64,000 nucleotides of DNA from Aurantimonas marina (GCF_017183135.1 NZ_JADDXW010000003.1:248001-312000); one strand, 5' to 3'. Numbered from the stretch's first letter, positions 38,801-47,404 are shown. The notes: a model not told the origin generated them from the letters alone. A program made the numbers and translations.

Positions 38801-41124
38801 CGTGGGGTGATGTCGCGGAAGCAAAGCTCATCCTGCCGACAACACTACCGCTGGTCATCGAGCGATCGGGCGGCCTCGAAATTTGCGCGCCCGATGCGCA
38901 GGCAAGGCCGGTCGTCCATGTCACCAGTGAACGCCAAGGGTTTGCCGCCCGCGCGCTCGCCGACCGTGGTGAAGCGGTCCTTGATGTTGGCGAGGCTGAC
39001 GCGGAGGTGCTCCGTAACTTGATTGAGGCAACTGGGGTGTTCTCGGCGCGTCTCGCGGATGCGGGCGATGTTCGCCTCGTTATCGACGGTGCCGATTTCG
39101 AAGTCGATGCAGGCGACTCGTTACTCGTGACCGGCAGCCTCGCATGGCTCGCTGACGCCGCTGTGTTCGCGCACGAGTATCTCGGCGATGCGCTTGAGCT
39201 ACGCACCCTCCCACCCGACGAGCTCGAGCGCCGGCTTCGGCAAGTGCGCCTGCGACGATGCGGTCGGTTCGTCCTTGTCATCGCCGACCATGAGGTGCCC
39301 GCACGCGGTGACGACCGCGTCCAACCGGTCGCACATGCAAAATGGCCCACGCTCGTCGTAGTCGGCGGTGGGGATTTAGACTTAGATCTTCTTATTGAAG
39401 CGGCGCCGGCGCTCACAAAGCTGATGGGCGCACGACGAAACACTCTTGAGCAGATGCTTGGGAGGCTGATGCGCGAAGGTTTTGTCGGCGGTGCCACGGG
39501 ACCGAGCGAGGAGCAGTATGCTAGAGCGATACGACGTGATGTAGCAATTGTGCGGGATCACTTCGCGGCAACGCGCGGTGGAATCGAACGCCGAGTGCAC
39601 GCGCTCGTCCCTGTCATCGCTCACATCGCCAGTCGCGTTGCCGCCGAGCGACTGATCGAGCGCTATGATCGCCTAGGTTCGTCGTTAAACTTGCGGGCTT
39701 GGCTGGCTGGCGAACTTGGCCCGGAGTTGGCCGAGCAATGCTTGGCCGCGGTCGAGGATATCGACGATCAGGTCATGATCCGACGGCGCATGAATTTCGA
39801 TTTCGCTGCCTACGGGTTAACGCTCGCCGCGCTCGGCTACCCGCCGCTCAACGACGAAGCAGATTTTTACCGACTGTTTCAAGTCTACCTAGCGGAATTG
39901 CGTCCTGCCCTCCTTGACCGTCTCCGTCGCCGTTACGCGAGCACTTGGCACCAAGGTCTGGACCTTGCGGACTATGTCGCCTTGCGCCGGTTGGAGTTCA
40001 TCTCGTTCGACCCCGCCTGGCCGCAGCAGCTTGAGACGCTTGATCGCGAGACCGTCGTCGCTCGCGTCTCTACGGCAGCCGATGCTTCGCTAGGTCCTGA
40101 CGATCCTTCGGTGACGATCCCAGATCTCGAACCCACCTCGGCCTCGAACCGGAAGCTCATACACACCCGCCATTCACGCTTGGCAGGGTTGATACGCGCT
40201 TGGTGTCGCAAAAACGGGCGTGATCGGCCATCGTTGATGGACGCGGCTGATCCTCAGCCCCTCGTCCGTGTTCTCGACGGTGCCGGGTATCTCGACTTTG
40301 AGATTCTAAAAACCGGGATGTTGCCGGCGCTCTACAGGCGCATCTCCGCGTGGCCCGATGGCATGCCAGCCAGCGAAGAACTCGCCGCCCTTAGCCTGGA
40401 ACCAGCGGACCTCGAACATGAGGAGCGCGAGGCACGCGAGGTGAAGCGAAAGGCGGACGTCGATCGTCGTACTATCAAGTTCGCCGGGATGCCGCTGGAT
40501 ACCGGTGGCGATGACTTCGCGCACCTCTTCGAGGGGCTGGCCGATGCTGCCCTTGCGAACGGGCCAGAGTGGTACGCTCGCAGTCGACCGCCGAGGCTGA
40601 TCAAGCAGGAGCAGCGCGATGGTGCCAGCGGACCGGGGAAAATCGGCGGCGGCGGTGGCAAAGGCCAAGCTTGGCAGAACCAGCCGCCCGAGTCGATCCG
40701 TAAAGCTATGGGGATCGCGAGCGAATGGCTCGCGCGCGAATATCTGAGGCGGCGTCATCCGCGTGAGATGAGCGATGAGTGTTGGGTTTCGTCGAATCGC
40801 GCAGCATTCTGCTCGGGTGACGAGGGCTATGATGGTCATGGCTACGACTTCAAAGTCGTGACAACCCGCAATGAGTGGCTCTACGAGGTGAAGTCGGCGC
40901 TGGACGAGGGTGGCGAGTTCGAGTTCAGCGCGCGAGAACTGGAGGTCGCCGGCAGCGCGAGCTTGGAGCGCAAGCGGCGCTACCGCATTCTGTATGTGCC
41001 GTTCGTTTTTGATCCGTCGCGGTGGCGCGTGATGCCATTGTCAAATCCTGCCGCATCAGAAACGCGCGATCGCTTTAAAGTGGTGCGAAGCGGGTCGGTC
41101 CGCTACCGATTTGAAACTCGCTAG
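35824..41124 (+). CDS. Giant sacsin-like GHKL ATPase with C-terminal DUF3883
   Basis: A 1766-residue protein. Residues ~40-200 form a GHKL/sacsin-type ATPase: N-box ELVQNAHDAH (Glu68, Asn72), a G1-like GNKGRPF and G2-like GNKGLGFRSV near residue 135. The middle ~1400 residues are mostly helical and unrecognised. The C-terminus (about 1660-1766) is a DUF3883/NO VEIN domain with a PD-(D/E)XK-like pattern, GYDFKVV then YEVKSA (Glu1688-x-Lys1690). A Gly/Lys-rich linker (GPGKIGGGGGKG) precedes it. It lies 114 bases after the methyltransferase gene on the same strand, so I infer a two-gene defence module in which a DNA-modification enzyme is paired with an ATPase-nuclease. Confidence 0.85.
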   Translation: MAELHFGNDPSATTSPASEEVRQDLAELATSQLAHALDARHRGLKVYESLKSLNDVIGTQYGDRVLFELVQNAHDAHSQGERGEIAIRLVLDAEDQSELLVGNKGRPFSTSNLNAIRNIGTSDKQIGEGIGNKGLGFRSVEALTDDVRIYSSNGAGSAERFGGYCFRFATLDEIAAGLVRLGAAADIAKDVAPNIPRYLVPVRVAEQSGAVLQLAREGFSTVVALPLKSPEAIELARRQVDAMVDSEAPVLLFLDRIAVLDVSITARGEPTINRRLTRTVDPLATNTILGDVSLSRIVLDDQDSYLVARRTLSKQPLLEAVKSSLSVAPPLKRWLDWRGDALVSVAVPLTGVKASGRLFNFLPMDDMSKSPIVGHVDAPFFADIDRRSMKADLPLNKHLLEAASSTAAAAALAIVDGNLDLPETAAVDLASWSAPHMQKIIAAFAGMGRPLTSAAIWPVVSDGDAKWAGFDTLYSWPDIRTRHLTPLRLAEIAGANILLPALGEERIARAKALASMVSLPLAPTEQVLCEWTETVAEHLTGDRRWSPSRWRSFYEDIVTLFAVAGTRLASLEGKKIFIDNDGKPLVATAKGVAAAPPVFVRVKTAKGRRGDGPPSPPPSLARKFRFLHERIELGDAIQRGFEKAGLLRRYDPVEILGGIKGALGDTPTELQRREALLWSFKVWRAGGGKPVEDALRGASIFLPTLGGWHHASEALPSSTWTPLGRTLEQYLHEAGPHSPDCAGQRERLLVSFAEWPRASSDDRKEDWFRFLVLLGLSDGLKPIAGDIRRVGTPSGYWNHVFSSGKEALGLNARWTARMRDTFLENPQTDYHLRGEIWRLPGQLEHSVLPQTAKECLSELVVAYVREQGVRDFTFSVEHWRGWNKVEAPTPLAVFLHDAPWVANLRRDDVAFAPPEASWSTTAARQIPPRFVARFAAEPGSRASLPATLFDTRIGLRDWSAQQFAPQRLASLADALDDLSAAERRDLRDQLRRAWGDVAEAKLILPTTLPLVIERSGGLEICAPDAQARPVVHVTSERQGFAARALADRGEAVLDVGEADAEVLRNLIEATGVFSARLADAGDVRLVIDGADFEVDAGDSLLVTGSLAWLADAAVFAHEYLGDALELRTLPPDELERRLRQVRLRRCGRFVLVIADHEVPARGDDRVQPVAHAKWPTLVVVGGGDLDLDLLIEAAPALTKLMGARRNTLEQMLGRLMREGFVGGATGPSEEQYARAIRRDVAIVRDHFAATRGGIERRVHALVPVIAHIASRVAAERLIERYDRLGSSLNLRAWLAGELGPELAEQCLAAVEDIDDQVMIRRRMNFDFAAYGLTLAALGYPPLNDEADFYRLFQVYLAELRPALLDRLRRRYASTWHQGLDLADYVALRRLEFISFDPAWPQQLETLDRETVVARVSTAADASLGPDDPSVTIPDLEPTSASNRKLIHTRHSRLAGLIRAWCRKNGRDRPSLMDAADPQPLVRVLDGAGYLDFEILKTGMLPALYRRISAWPDGMPASEELAALSLEPADLEHEEREAREVKRKADVDRRTIKFAGMPLDTGGDDFAHLFEGLADAALANGPEWYARSRPPRLIKQEQRDGASGPGKIGGGGGKGQAWQNQPPESIRKAMGIASEWLAREYLRRRHPREMSDECWVSSNRAAFCSGDEGYDGHGYDFKVVTTRNEWLYEVKSALDEGGEFEFSARELEVAGSASLERKRRYRILYVPFVFDPSRWRVMPLSNPAASETRDRFKVVRSGSVRYRFETR

Positions 41125-41132
41125 ACTAATTT

Positions 41133-41302
41133 ACGCGTCCCAGATAAGGGGCACCCAATCGACCTTTGCCGACCTGCTTCGCTTTCGAGACCGAGGCGCA
41201 GGCCGGCCAGCCGATCAACGATATCTGTGAAGTCTCGGGGGAATGCACGAACGGCTCCTGCAAAACGGCCGTCGTAGCACCGAGAACCCCGGCGAGTTCA
41301 AA
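41133..41302 (+). pseudogene. Remnant of a fic gene
   Basis: These ~170 bases match the intact fic gene at 46464-46700 closely. CGTCCCAGAT, then GGGCACCCAATCGACC, the FETEAQAGQP coding segment, the ATGCACGAACGGCTCCTGCA segment and ACCCCGGCGAGTTCA are all shared. About 70 bases between EVS and EMHERLL are deleted, and there are frameshifts. It begins just after the stop of the giant ATPase gene and ends exactly at the qatD stop codon, whose TGA (minus strand) is made from the final fic-like GAGTTCA. Confidence 0.85.
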
Positions 41303-42047
41303 TGTCTGCCGATGCGCTGGCGGCGCGGCCGAGCTCGGCCAGATTTGCCATCAGCTGCCGTTCCACCGCCTCCGGAGGCTCATCCCAGAGTTTGCCAACT
41401 TCCACGACCGCTTCGCCCGCCTCCCAAGGCCAAGCCGAACGGCCGTCGATCTGAGCGAAAGGGCCATCCGATTCGGTTAGAAGGCGATCTTTCGGCATCT
41501 GGGCGGCGAGTTCCCGCCCTTTCTGGCCGCGCAGCATGCTTGGCCCCACGCTGAACCAGCAGCCCAAATCGACCGCCCGAGCGAGTTCGCGCTTACTGCC
41601 GGAGAACCAGTGCAAGATCGGCGTACCGACGCCTGGCTTCGCCGCGATCGCATCCAGAACAGCGGTAGCCGCCCGACGGCTGTGGATTGACAGCACACGC
41701 CCGCCGGCGGCCCGGCAGACATTGAGGGCACGCACAAACACGTCCATCTGGTCGTCCCAGTGCCGCTTGAATTCTGGCGTTCCATCGAGCCCGATTTCGC
41801 CCACATAACGCGTCTCGTCGATCAACTGCTCGAAGAGGGGCAGCTCGCCCTTGCGTTGATGTGCAAGCTGCGGGTGCAAGCCAAGCGCCGTGCGAATCCG
41901 GGGGGAGTCCTTCGCAAGCGCTGCGGTTCCCGACCAAGCGGACGGCGTAGTCGTGACCGAGAGCACGTAAAGTCCACGGTCCGAGCAAGCGCGCGCGACG
42001 CCGTGCGGATCCGGATAGAGATCGAGGTGGCAGTGGAAATCGATCAC
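41298..42047 (-). CDS. qatD: QatD, TatD-like metal-dependent hydrolase
   Basis: A 249-residue TatD-family nuclease-like hydrolase, last gene of the qatABCD antiphage operon. Metal-binding motifs are present: DFHCHLD at the start, GEIGLDG near residue 83, a VLSIHSRRA His near 120, LHWFSG near 145, and ESDGPFAQIDGR near 195. Its start overlaps the qatC stop as ATGA. The last codon and stop lie in the fic remnant, so the natural C-terminus may have been slightly altered. Confidence 0.9.
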   Translation of the reverse strand: MIDFHCHLDLYPDPHGVARACSDRGLYVLSVTTTPSAWSGTAALAKDSPRIRTALGLHPQLAHQRKGELPLFEQLIDETRYVGEIGLDGTPEFKRHWDDQMDVFVRALNVCRAAGGRVLSIHSRRAATAVLDAIAAKPGVGTPILHWFSGSKRELARAVDLGCWFSVGPSMLRGQKGRELAAQMPKDRLLTESDGPFAQIDGRSAWPWEAGEAVVEVGKLWDEPPEAVERQLMANLAELGRAASASADI

Positions 42048-43330
42048 TTTACGCCGTGCTGCTGGTGGAGCGCCGCAAGCTCCTTGAGCCCACGATCGAC
42101 GAGGTCACGTATTGGCTTTGGATCGCCCATCCTCGGATAGGCGAGCGCCGAGCCTAGCCAGGCGTCCAGGCCATCCGCGCCGACCTCTTGGATCGCCATG
42201 GCCAGGGACCGTACGTCATCAAAGTTGGCGTGGTCGGCGTCGTTCTTTCCAAGCGCGGCGAACTTGTAATAGGTGGTGTCGGCCTTGCCCCACGCCAAAA
42301 AGGCTGCGCGCCGGACCTGGCAGGGCACGCAACGACCGCAGTGCTTGTAGTTGAATACCCTGTAGCGACCGCAGCTCACTGATTGCATGGCGTGCGCTCC
42401 GAGAAGGGTCTGATCGGAGCAATCCTGCATCATCTCCCCCTTGGTCTTGCTTTCGTAGGGATTGATTATCCGGACTCGCAAACCCGCCGCCGAGAGCACG
42501 TCCCGAATCCGGTTCAAGAACTCTGGATGCGCCGTTCGCGTGCTGAGGCTTCCCAACCGCGCGCCAGTTAGAGATGGGTTGATCGCGATAAAGCCGTTCT
42601 CACACACATAGAACGGAACCTCGCCACCATTATGGTACTCGACGAGCGCCGTGGCGGCGAGCACACCGAAGGCGATGAAGATTAGGGACCGCGCCCTCTG
42701 GGAGGGTTCCTTCGCCCAAGGTGGCGTAGCGTTATGATTCAGTGCGAGGTGCCGCAGCCCGCCGCCGATGGCTGTGGCAAATGCCGCCTGATTATCGCCG
42801 TCGCCCCGGACGATGTTGCTGACCGCGAGAGGCTTGCGCCCCGCTTTGGCAAGATCGATGGCTCCAATCAGACTGTCCAGTCCGCCCGACAGGAGCACGA
42901 CACAGTCTTCCTTCGGCCGCGCCGCGTCGCCCGGCGGCGCCGGCTGAATGCCACCCCCGACGAAGGTCAGCCGCCACCGGTCGGTAGACAGGAACTTCAG
43001 CGCCGTTTCTAGCGCCGCAGCCTGGCTGTTCCAGAAGACCGGGTCGGTGACGGCTACCGTCAAGTCTAACTCTCGGGTCCAGCCATCAGCGCTTTCTGAT
43101 CGCCAGTCGGCGAGGTCGGCCGTGACGACTGCAAGCGCAATGGACAGAAAGTCCCAGGCGCGTGGGGCGGCCTCTAACCGTGCGCGCAGAAACGCGGTCT
43201 TCGCAGCCTGACCCGCGCTTCCGCGAGGCGAACGGCCTTCTTCTGCGGCACCGGCTTGGCCGTACAGCACGACGTTCAACGCATCGCTTTCGGCGAACGC
43301 ATAATCCTCTGGCGCGCAGATCAGCCTCAT
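42044..43330 (-). CDS. qatC: QatC, QueC-like PP-loop protein
   Basis: A 428-residue member of the 7-cyano-7-deazaguanine synthase superfamily in the Qat defence system. The ATP-pyrophosphatase loop is LLSGGLDSLIGA near residue 150. The zinc-binding cysteines near residue 335-345 are in YKHCGRCVPCQVRRAAF, with a further Cys in MQDCSDQTLLG upstream. The N-terminal ~140 residues are Qat-specific. QueC-like chemistry would link this to modified guanine or protein modification, but its Qat product is not something I can infer. It overlaps qatB and qatD by four bases each. Confidence 0.9.
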   Translation of the reverse strand: MRLICAPEDYAFAESDALNVVLYGQAGAAEEGRSPRGSAGQAAKTAFLRARLEAAPRAWDFLSIALAVVTADLADWRSESADGWTRELDLTVAVTDPVFWNSQAAALETALKFLSTDRWRLTFVGGGIQPAPPGDAARPKEDCVVLLSGGLDSLIGAIDLAKAGRKPLAVSNIVRGDGDNQAAFATAIGGGLRHLALNHNATPPWAKEPSQRARSLIFIAFGVLAATALVEYHNGGEVPFYVCENGFIAINPSLTGARLGSLSTRTAHPEFLNRIRDVLSAAGLRVRIINPYESKTKGEMMQDCSDQTLLGAHAMQSVSCGRYRVFNYKHCGRCVPCQVRRAAFLAWGKADTTYYKFAALGKNDADHANFDDVRSLAMAIQEVGADGLDAWLGSALAYPRMGDPKPIRDLVDRGLKELAALHQQHGVK

Positions 43331-44166
43331 TCAGCGTATCCCTCGAAAACCTCGAAGGTCTCCCGCAGGGCGTCACGGACCACCTCGCTGATTCGGCCCG
43401 CCGTCAGGGCCCGCCCAGCATCGCGCAGCTTGCGGAAGGAGGCCGCAACGGTTTCCTTCACATAATCACGCGCTTGCTTCAGCCGCGATAGAGCCGTGGT
43501 TGCGCTTGGCGCTTTCTCTCTAATCTTCTGACCGACATCGAGGTCAAATCGCCGAAACACGTCGTGTGCGGTAAAACGCTCAATAGCGAACTCACGCTGC
43601 TCAGGGACTAACTTCAACAGGTCGGCATCCGGAAAGCGCGTAAGGAGTTCGGACAGAGCATCGCGGATTGCCGCGCGCGAGGCCTCCGCGTCTTGGGTGC
43701 CGTCGACTGGGCGAACGGCCTCGACGACCGCATCCATAATCTCGTCTGCCGAGCGGCCGGCGAGCAGTGCCGGATCGAGCGGGCTTCCTGGCGTGGCGGC
43801 TTGCCCCGCAGCGAGGCTGGCCAGCGCACCGCCAAGCGCGCCCGCGGTCGACGCGGTGCCGCCCATGCGCCGTGCGGCGGTACGCGCACCGCCGTACCCA
43901 CTTCGAGCATAATGGCCAAACCCGCGCCGCATCGCGCGAGTGTCGCCCGTCTTAGCATATTCGCCGAGGCTACGGCTGACGCCTAGAAAACGACGATCGG
44001 GGGCGAGCGGTGCGGGCGGCGGCGGGGCTGCTGGCGGACCGGGCGCTTCATCCCCCTCCGCCGGCGGGTCTCCGCTTGGCGCTTCAGGCGGTGGGCTATC
44101 CACCCAGGACGGCACCATGGGGACGCCCGCACCAGGGCCTCCGCTAGACTGAGACGTTCCCATCAT
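43327..44166 (-). CDS. qatB: QatB
   Basis: A 279-residue protein matching QatB. The N-terminus MMGTSQSSGGPGAGVPMVPSW is family-typical. A Pro/Ala-rich linker (about residues 22-55) is followed by FLGVSRSLGEYAKTGD and a GYGGARTAARRMGG segment, then a helical C-terminal half. Its biochemical role in Qat is unknown. It starts 20 bases inside the end of qatA and its stop overlaps qatC as ATGA, so all four qat genes are tightly coupled. Confidence 0.87.
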   Translation of the reverse strand: MMGTSQSSGGPGAGVPMVPSWVDSPPPEAPSGDPPAEGDEAPGPPAAPPPPAPLAPDRRFLGVSRSLGEYAKTGDTRAMRRGFGHYARSGYGGARTAARRMGGTASTAGALGGALASLAAGQAATPGSPLDPALLAGRSADEIMDAVVEAVRPVDGTQDAEASRAAIRDALSELLTRFPDADLLKLVPEQREFAIERFTAHDVFRRFDLDVGQKIREKAPSATTALSRLKQARDYVKETVAASFRKLRDAGRALTAGRISEVVRDALRETFEVFEGYAE

Positions 44167-46021
44167 TCCTCCGCTTCTTGATGGCGGTCTTCACGGGCTT
44201 GCTCACATCACCACCGTCCCAAGCCTTAAACAGGCCCGCCGCCCACGGCTGATCACTCAACTTGGGAACGATGTTCGGCTCGATCTGCGCCGCCGGCCGG
44301 TCGCGCAGGAACGCGGCAAGACGCGCACCTTGCGCGGGATCCGCATCAGCCATGGCAAGGCACGCCTCCAAAATCGGTGGGACGCCCCAGGATTGCTCCT
44401 GCCGCGCCCTGTCGAGCAATCGGTCCATCATCACCGTGGTCTCCGCCCTGGGGACACGCACAAGGCGGTCCTTCAGGGCGCTCGCCATGTCGGGATGCTC
44501 CAGCAAGGCGGCAAGCAATTCGGCCGCCTCGGATGATAGGCGGTCCTCGGGGGTGATGAGTGGGGCATGTTCGCGGGAGACGTAGAGCGCACCGCGGAGA
44601 TCCAATTCGCCAAGCGCGGGGGGAAGTGTCAGCCACTCGAGCACGAAGGGATCGTCCCAAGGCGGCTGCAGAGTGAGTTCCGCGCCAGCGTTAGCCTTGA
44701 CCTCCCACTCGGCCAAAAATGCCGGCCGGCCCGTGTCGCTTGCGCTCGCCGCGGCGATCAGCTCGGCGTAGGCCTTTGGATTGCCGAGGCGCTCGAACAG
44801 CAGGAGCTTTGCCAGAACCGCCTCATCTACCCCAACCCCTTGCGCCTTGGAGATCGTCATGCGGATCGCCAAGGCGTTTAGGAAGCGCTTGATCAGCCGG
44901 GGGTTGCCGGAAATCCCCGACGCTGTGGTCATCAAGGGGGCCAACCGGTCTGCGGTATCGAGTTTACCCACCAGTTCGTCCGAGAAATGGGTGTGCAACG
45001 ACTGGACGAAGGCGCGATCGACGCGCTTGCCCTGCCAAGTTTGTCGGAGTTGCTGGCACACGGCGGCACGGATCGTCTCTTTGACATTCTCATCTAGATC
45101 ACTGTTCTCGACGAAGAGCAGCATCAGATAGGCCCGCACTTCTTGCGTTCCCAGCGCAGGCACGCGGATAGGCACCTGGATCAGCTTGTCAAAGTAATTG
45201 GTGACGAGAAGATCGTCTGTTACCCCTTCAAAGTGCTTGCGGACCGCATGCTTGATCATCTCGTTATCGGCCGCGATCACGAAGGCCGTGTGCTTCAGGA
45301 ACAGGAAGAGCCGAATCGCCTCCAAGGTCGAGATCGTCGTCGGCGGTAAGCACCGATCAAGATCATCGATGAGCACGACCAAGGTGACATTGAGTTCCTC
45401 AAGCGCCTCCTCGAAGCTGTCGCGCAGAGCCTGGATCTCCTTGGGTGGAGACGTTTCGGTCCTGGGATCGAGCAGCCCCTCGGCTGCTTTTGCCGCATCA
45501 TGCGCCTTCTTCTGGGCGTCGTCCAACAGGCTTTCGTCAACACCGGTTAGCGCGCGCTGGCCAAGACCCCACATACCGCCGAGCATCCCAACCGGCGGCA
45601 GGCCGAATGCGAGCGCTGCAGCGTCACCAGCCACAAGTTTGGCGCCGCGCAGCCAACGTACCCGCTTCATGATTGCCGCCACTTTGTCGAGGGCGGTTTT
45701 GCGCTTTTCAGCCTCCTTCTCCAGCTTAGTGGCGATCACGTCCATGAGCGCAGCGCGCGCGTCGTCATAGCCTTGATAGAGCCACGCATTGAACTCGACG
45801 AAGATGAACTCGCGCTCGCCTTCTTTTAGCGGCCGCGCAGCCAAGGACGCTTGGGTAAGCTTGATCAACGACGACTTGCCGATACCCCAGGCGCCCGATA
45901 CTCCAATTGAGATCGGGCGTCCGCGTGTTTGCACGATGATCTCCGCCACCGTGTCGGCGACCCCGGAGAAGTTCAGGAAATCCCGAGTCGTTTCATTATC
46001 GGCCCACACGTAAAGCTCCAT
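44144..46021 (-). CDS. qatA: QatA, KAP-family P-loop NTPase
   Basis: A 625-residue KAP NTPase and the first gene of qatABCD. Walker A is GAWGIGKSSL near residue 45. VLIDDLDRCLPPTT near residue 215 is the KAP Walker B. A hydrophobic pair of segments between them (around residues 120-150) is usual in KAP proteins, which often sit at the membrane. The operon starts here: no promoter is obvious, but a 200-base gap separates it from the divergent fic gene, whose operator could influence both. Confidence 0.92.
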   Translation of the reverse strand: MELYVWADNETTRDFLNFSGVADTVAEIIVQTRGRPISIGVSGAWGIGKSSLIKLTQASLAARPLKEGEREFIFVEFNAWLYQGYDDARAALMDVIATKLEKEAEKRKTALDKVAAIMKRVRWLRGAKLVAGDAAALAFGLPPVGMLGGMWGLGQRALTGVDESLLDDAQKKAHDAAKAAEGLLDPRTETSPPKEIQALRDSFEEALEELNVTLVVLIDDLDRCLPPTTISTLEAIRLFLFLKHTAFVIAADNEMIKHAVRKHFEGVTDDLLVTNYFDKLIQVPIRVPALGTQEVRAYLMLLFVENSDLDENVKETIRAAVCQQLRQTWQGKRVDRAFVQSLHTHFSDELVGKLDTADRLAPLMTTASGISGNPRLIKRFLNALAIRMTISKAQGVGVDEAVLAKLLLFERLGNPKAYAELIAAASASDTGRPAFLAEWEVKANAGAELTLQPPWDDPFVLEWLTLPPALGELDLRGALYVSREHAPLITPEDRLSSEAAELLAALLEHPDMASALKDRLVRVPRAETTVMMDRLLDRARQEQSWGVPPILEACLAMADADPAQGARLAAFLRDRPAAQIEPNIVPKLSDQPWAAGLFKAWDGGDVSKPVKTAIKKRRNDGNVSV

Positions 46022-46137
46022 CCTGGTCGTATGGTCCAGCTACGCTCGCTACTGGATGGGAACAAGAGGGGAACGTCAGAGAACGTCGGCCTTCCTGACC
46101 TCGCCGAGCATGCCCCTCCATTTTGCTTTCGACCTCC

Positions 46138-46199
46138 TATTTAAGTAGGCTTACCTTAGCCCATTTATTATTTAAGCCAAGTGCCAGTTGCTTAAATAA
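46138..46199. promoter_or_regulatory. Palindromic operator between qatA and fic
   Basis: TTATTTAAGC at 46168-46177 and its exact complement at 46190-46199 form a 10-base inverted repeat with a 12-base spacer, and a third half-site TATTTAAG lies at 46138-46145. The repeat ends 23 bases before the fic ATG. The Fic protein has a C-terminal winged-helix part, so autoregulation is likely; control of the divergent qat operon is possible. Confidence 0.6.
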
Positions 46200-46222
46200 A
46201 GTCTCCCGCCATAATAGCCCAC

Positions 46223-47404
46223 ATGGCCGATCCCGAACCCAATCCGCGGCTGGGCCGCTTCGTCGAGACGCCCGTCGCGGGCGAAACGGTGAGAGCCTTC
46301 GTTCCGCCGCCGTTACCGCCGGTGCCGCCCATCGACGTGCTCACGCTGCTGGACCGCTTGAGCCTGGCCGAGCGAGCGTTGGGACGTCTCGACGGCATCA
46401 CCATGCTGCTGCCCCGCCAAGAACTCTTCCTCTACATGTATGTGAGGAAGGAGGCGGTCCTTTCGTCCCAGATCGAGGGCACCCAATCGACCCTCTCGGA
46501 CCTGCTCCGATTTGAGACTGAGGCGCAGGCCGGTCAGCCGATCGACGATATCCGCGAAGTCTCCAACTATGTCGACGCCATGATGTACGGCCTGGAGCGG
46601 TTGGAGGCTCTGCCCCTGTCCCTCCGTCTCGTCCGCGAAATGCACGAACGGCTCCTGCAGAGCGGCCGAGGCGGCACCAAGAACCCCGGCGAGTTCAGGC
46701 GATCGCAAAACTGGATCGGCGGCACGCGTCCGGGCAACGCGCTTTTCGTGCCGCCGCCGCCGACCGAACTGGACGTCTGTCTCGATGCCCTTGAGCATTT
46801 CATGCACGAGGAAGAATCCCCGTTGCCCGCGCTGATCAAGGCCGGCCTTCTGCACGTCCAGTTTGAGACGATCCATCCGTTCCTCGATGGCAATGGCCGT
46901 ATCGGCCGTCTGCTGGTGACGCTCTACCTCTGCGTCAACGGCGTCCTGCGCAAGCCGCTGCTCTACCTGAGCCTCTACCTGAAAACCCACCGCGCCGATT
47001 ATTACCGGCTGCTTCAGGAGGTGCGTGAGAACGGCGCGTGGGAGGCCTGGCTCGAATTCTTTCTCACCGGCGTCGCCGACACCGCCAACCAGGCGTTCGA
47101 TGCCGCCACCCGCATCGTCGAGCTGTTCAAGCAAGACCGCGAACGCATAACCGCCGATAGCGATCGCGTCGGCTCGGCGCTTCGGGTCCACGACCTTTTC
47201 CAGCAGACCCCCTATCTCACAGGCAACCAGATCGTTCATCGCACGGGGCTGTCCGCTCCAACGGTGAACGCGGCGCTTGCCGATCTGGAACGCATGGGCG
47301 TCCTGGAAGAAGTCACCGGCCGGAAACGGGGCCGCGTCTTCAGCTACCGCCGCTACCTCGCAATCCTCAGCGAGGGAACGGCTCCCCTTCCTTCGACGAG
47401 TTGA
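46223..47404 (+). CDS. Fic-family AMPylator-type protein with inhibitory helix and wHTH
   Basis: A 393-residue class II Fic protein. The N-terminal inhibitory motif is SSQIEGT (the S/TxxxE(G/N) pattern) near residue 81. The catalytic motif HPFLDGNGRIGRL lies near residue 215 with all key residues. A C-terminal winged HTH (YLTGNQIVHRTGLSAPTVNAALADLERMGVL) spans about 330-365. It is expected to AMPylate a protein target and regulate its own gene. It begins the conjugative-element part of the island, upstream of ardC, and is the intact relative of the remnant at 41133-41302. Confidence 0.93.
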   Translation: MADPEPNPRLGRFVETPVAGETVRAFVPPPLPPVPPIDVLTLLDRLSLAERALGRLDGITMLLPRQELFLYMYVRKEAVLSSQIEGTQSTLSDLLRFETEAQAGQPIDDIREVSNYVDAMMYGLERLEALPLSLRLVREMHERLLQSGRGGTKNPGEFRRSQNWIGGTRPGNALFVPPPPTELDVCLDALEHFMHEEESPLPALIKAGLLHVQFETIHPFLDGNGRIGRLLVTLYLCVNGVLRKPLLYLSLYLKTHRADYYRLLQEVRENGAWEAWLEFFLTGVADTANQAFDAATRIVELFKQDRERITADSDRVGSALRVHDLFQQTPYLTGNQIVHRTGLSAPTVNAALADLERMGVLEEVTGRKRGRVFSYRRYLAILSEGTAPLPSTS

